Positions 61,617 to 64,000 of a stretch of DNA of 64,000 nucleotides are shown here, in pieces; the first letter of the stretch is position 1, and each line of letters opens with the position of its first letter. The notes beneath the pieces are model-generated. The model was not told the origin of the DNA. It did not search any database and saw nothing but the letters and a program-made list of their open reading frames with translations. Source of the DNA: JBBQNY01 sp038255255. Its GTDB lineage: Bacteria; Pseudomonadota; Gammaproteobacteria; Xanthomonadales; Ahniellaceae. The translations under genes were made by a program, and so were the position numbers. The stretch is from contig JBBSLL010000012.1 of assembly GCA_038255255.1 (NCBI GenBank), positions 6,417 to 70,416 of the forward strand, read 5' to 3'.

Positions 61617-64000
61617 ATGACCGAACCGACCTACGACTCCAGCAACATCAAAGTGCTGAAAGGACTCGACGCCGTCCGCAAGCGGCCCGGCATGTACATC
61701 GGCGACACGGACGACGGGACCGGTCTCCATCACCTTGTGTTCGAGACCGTCGACAACGCAGTGGACGAAGCGCTTGCCGGATTCTGCGACACGATTACGG
61801 TCACCATCCATGGTGAGGGTACGGTGTCTGTCCAGGACAACGGGCGTGGCATACCGGTAGATGTCCACCCCGAGGAAGGACGCTCGGCGGCCGAGGTCAT
61901 CATGACCGTGCTGCATGCCGGCGGAAAGTTTGACGACAACTCCTACAAGGTTTCCGGCGGCTTGCACGGCGTGGGAATCTCCGTGGTCAATGCGTTGTCC
62001 GCGCATCTCTGGCTCGACATCTGGCGCGACGGTTCGCATTACCAGCAGGAGTACCGGCATGGGGAACCGCTCTATCCGCTCAAAGAGCTTGGAACCTCGG
62101 AACTTCGCGGCACCCGCGTCCGGTTCCTGCCGAGCCCCGAAACTTTCTCCGATGTCGAATTCCACTACGACATCCTCGCCAAGCGGCTTCGCGAACTCGC
62201 CTTCCTCAATTCCGGGGTCACGATTACGCTGGTGGACGAGCGTGGCGAAGGCCAGCAGGATGTGTTCAGGTACGAGGGCGGAATTCGCTCCTTCGTCGAA
62301 CACCTGGCCCAGCTTCGTACGCCATTACACCCTCATGTTGCCAGCTTCTCCGGCGAACAGGACGGCATCGTCGTCGATGTGGCCATGCAATGGACGGACG
62401 CCTACGATGAACGGATGTTCGTTTTCACGAACAACATCCCGCAACGAGACGGGGGTTCCCACCTCACCGGTTTCCGCGCGGCGCTGACCCGAGTGCTCGG
62501 GCAATACATAGAACAATCCGGCATCGGCAAGAACGCCAAGGTCGGCCTGTCCGGCGATGACATGCGCGAAGGTCTCATCGCGGTGTTGTCCGTCAAGGTG
62601 CCCGATCCGAAATTTTCTTCGCAGACCAAGGACAAACTGGTCTCTTCGGAAGTCAAACCCGTGGTCGAGGGCGTGGTGGCGATGCGACTGCAGGAATTCC
62701 TCCAGGAACATCCTGCGGAAGCGCGCGCGATCTGCGAGAAAGTGGTCGACGCCGCACGCGCGCGCGACGCCGCACGCAAGGCGCGTGAACTCACGCGCCG
62801 CAAGGGTGCGCTCGAAATCGCGGGCTTGCCCGGCAAGTTGGCGGACTGCCAGGAAAAGGATCCAGCGAAGTCCGAGCTGTTTCTCGTCGAGGGCGATTCC
62901 GCCGGGGGTTCCGCCAAGCAGGGCCGCAACCGCAAATCACAGGCGATCCTGCCGCTCAAGGGCAAGATCCTCAACGTAGAGAAGGCGCGCTTCGACCGGA
63001 TGCTCGCCTCCGCCGAAGTCGGCACGCTGATCACCGCATTGGGTTGCGGCATCGGCAAGGACGAGTTCAACGTCGACAAGCTTCGCTACCACACCATCAT
63101 CATCATGACGGACGCGGATGTCGACGGCTCCCACATCCGCACCCTGCTGCTGACGTTTTTCTATCGGCAGATGCCGGTGCTCATAGAGCGCGGCCACATC
63201 TATATCGGACTGCCTCCGCTCTACAAGATCAAGCAAGGCAAGCAGGAGCTGTACCTCAAGGATGATGCCGCACTGGCCGCTTACCTCATCAACAACGCGG
63301 TGGACGAGGCGGAGCTTCGATACGCACCGGAAGTACCGCCGCTTCGCGGCGTCGGACTCGAGCAGTTGCTGGTGGAGTACCAGCTGGCCCTCGATCAGAT
63401 CGCGCGCCTGTCGCATCGATACGATCCGGGAATACTGCGCGCTCTGCTGGACGTGCCGCGACTCGACTCAGCCATCATCGATGACGGCGCCGGGCTGGAC
63501 GCCTGGGTCGCGCAACTCCGGGAAATAATCGGCCGCAACGCGCGATCCGGCGCATCGAGATACACCCTGGACTGGGTAGCCGCTGCCGATGACAGACCCG
63601 CCGCCCTGCGCATCGGCAAGATCCAGCACGGCCTGACCAGCGAGCAGCGCATTCCGTCGACATTCTTCGCCGGCAACGAGTACGCACCCATCGGTACGCT
63701 GGCGAAGACCCTGGATGGCTTGTTCCAGCCTGGCGCATCGATCGTGCGCGGCAATCGCAGCCAGCCCATCGATGACATGCATCAGGCACACACTTGGCTC
63801 ATGGACGAAGCCAAGCGCGGGCGTGCGATCCAACGCTTCAAGGGGCTCGGCGAAATGAATCCGGAACAACTGTGGGAGACCACGGTGAACCCTGAGACGC
63901 GCCGCCTGCTGCAGGTACGCATCGAAGACGCAGTGGCCGCCGACGAGATCTTCTCGACGCTGATGGGGGATGTGGTGGAGCCCCGTCGCGCGTTCATCGA
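61617..64000 (+). CDS. gyrB: DNA gyrase subunit B, 3' end cut by the window
   Basis: About 794 residues are visible; only the last dozen or so are missing after VVEPRRAFI. GyrB provides the ATPase of gyrase. GHKL features: VDNAVDEALAGFCD, the ATP motif VQDNGRGIPVD, and GGLHGVGISVVNAL. The TOPRIM motifs are LVEGDSAGGSAKQGR and IIIMTDADVDGSHIRTL. The segment between TOPRIM and the C-terminal QRFKGLGEMNPEQLWETT includes the ~165-residue insertion typical of gammaproteobacterial GyrB. ATG at 61617 begins MTEPTYDSSNIKVLKGLDAV. It closes the dnaA-dnaN-recF-gyrB block. Confidence 0.97.
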   Translation, partial: MTEPTYDSSNIKVLKGLDAVRKRPGMYIGDTDDGTGLHHLVFETVDNAVDEALAGFCDTITVTIHGEGTVSVQDNGRGIPVDVHPEEGRSAAEVIMTVLHAGGKFDDNSYKVSGGLHGVGISVVNALSAHLWLDIWRDGSHYQQEYRHGEPLYPLKELGTSELRGTRVRFLPSPETFSDVEFHYDILAKRLRELAFLNSGVTITLVDERGEGQQDVFRYEGGIRSFVEHLAQLRTPLHPHVASFSGEQDGIVVDVAMQWTDAYDERMFVFTNNIPQRDGGSHLTGFRAALTRVLGQYIEQSGIGKNAKVGLSGDDMREGLIAVLSVKVPDPKFSSQTKDKLVSSEVKPVVEGVVAMRLQEFLQEHPAEARAICEKVVDAARARDAARKARELTRRKGALEIAGLPGKLADCQEKDPAKSELFLVEGDSAGGSAKQGRNRKSQAILPLKGKILNVEKARFDRMLASAEVGTLITALGCGIGKDEFNVDKLRYHTIIIMTDADVDGSHIRTLLLTFFYRQMPVLIERGHIYIGLPPLYKIKQGKQELYLKDDAALAAYLINNAVDEAELRYAPEVPPLRGVGLEQLLVEYQLALDQIARLSHRYDPGILRALLDVPRLDSAIIDDGAGLDAWVAQLREIIGRNARSGASRYTLDWVAAADDRPAALRIGKIQHGLTSEQRIPSTFFAGNEYAPIGTLAKTLDGLFQPGASIVRGNRSQPIDDMHQAHTWLMDEAKRGRAIQRFKGLGEMNPEQLWETTVNPETRRLLQVRIEDAVAADEIFSTLMGDVVEPRRAFI

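Overview
The window is about 64 kb of GC-rich chromosome that ends at the replication origin of a gammaproteobacterium. I infer the order Xanthomonadales (Lysobacterales). The reasons are the block rpmH-rnpA-yidC-mnmE facing dnaA-dnaN-recF-gyrB, a full-length RecBCD, the form of the DnaA N-terminus, and many short hairpin elements that begin with GTAG, like the REP family described in Stenotrophomonas and Xanthomonas. The species cannot be named from this sequence.

Layout. 1-1497: the end of a transposition module (3' part of a TniB-like ATPase and a complete TniQ-like protein). 1671-4806: rpoH and priA, convergent on a shared terminator. 4807-5352: an AT-rich regulatory gap with two perfect, head-to-head DnaA boxes. 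5353-6981: an ECF sigma factor operon. 7022-17447: a zinc-ribbon membrane protein, an SDR epimerase, a MATE pump, SppA, an SDR, a secreted DUF4124-type protein, a threonine/serine dehydratase, an EamA transporter and a Tyr/Gly-rich lipoprotein. 17508-19654: a probable small RNA with its terminator, then mnmG. 19688-23659: biotin operon bioB-bioF-bioH-bioC on the minus strand, with a BirA-type operator between bioB and comF. 24645-34523: ubiA divergent from recC-recB-recD. 34625-38041: a membrane-anchored ankyrin-repeat protein. 38046-41042: a Kef-type antiporter, an H-NOX nitric-oxide sensor and a small Lys/Ala-tailed protein in one minus-strand run. 41385-45079: hrpB and a secreted protein, separated by inverted GTAG repeats. 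45351-53052: tatD, a YadG/YadH-type ABC transporter, a ferredoxin-NADP reductase, and a five-gene, start/stop-overlapping operon (membrane protein, Xre regulator, exported peptidase-like hydrolase, NatA/NatB-type ABC exporter). 53169-57606: a 2H-type protein, mnmE, yidC, rnpA, rpmH. 57783-64000: dnaA, oriC, dnaN, recF with two parS-like palindromes, and gyrB, cut by the window end.

How it works together. The right end is the replication initiation hub: DnaA and its boxes, sliding clamp, RecF, gyrase, and candidate ParB-loading sites in recF. The ribosome/tRNA/membrane block (L34, RNase P protein, YidC, MnmE, MnmG) sits beside it. Replication restart and double-strand-break repair (PriA, RecBCD) are also encoded here. 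The most unusual neighbourhood is H-NOX directly upstream of a glutathione-gated-type K+/H+ antiporter. The most informative non-coding signals are the DnaA-box pair upstream of priA, the parS pair in recF, the BirA operator, the paired operators before the Xre operon, and a REP-like palindrome inside the mnmE coding frame.
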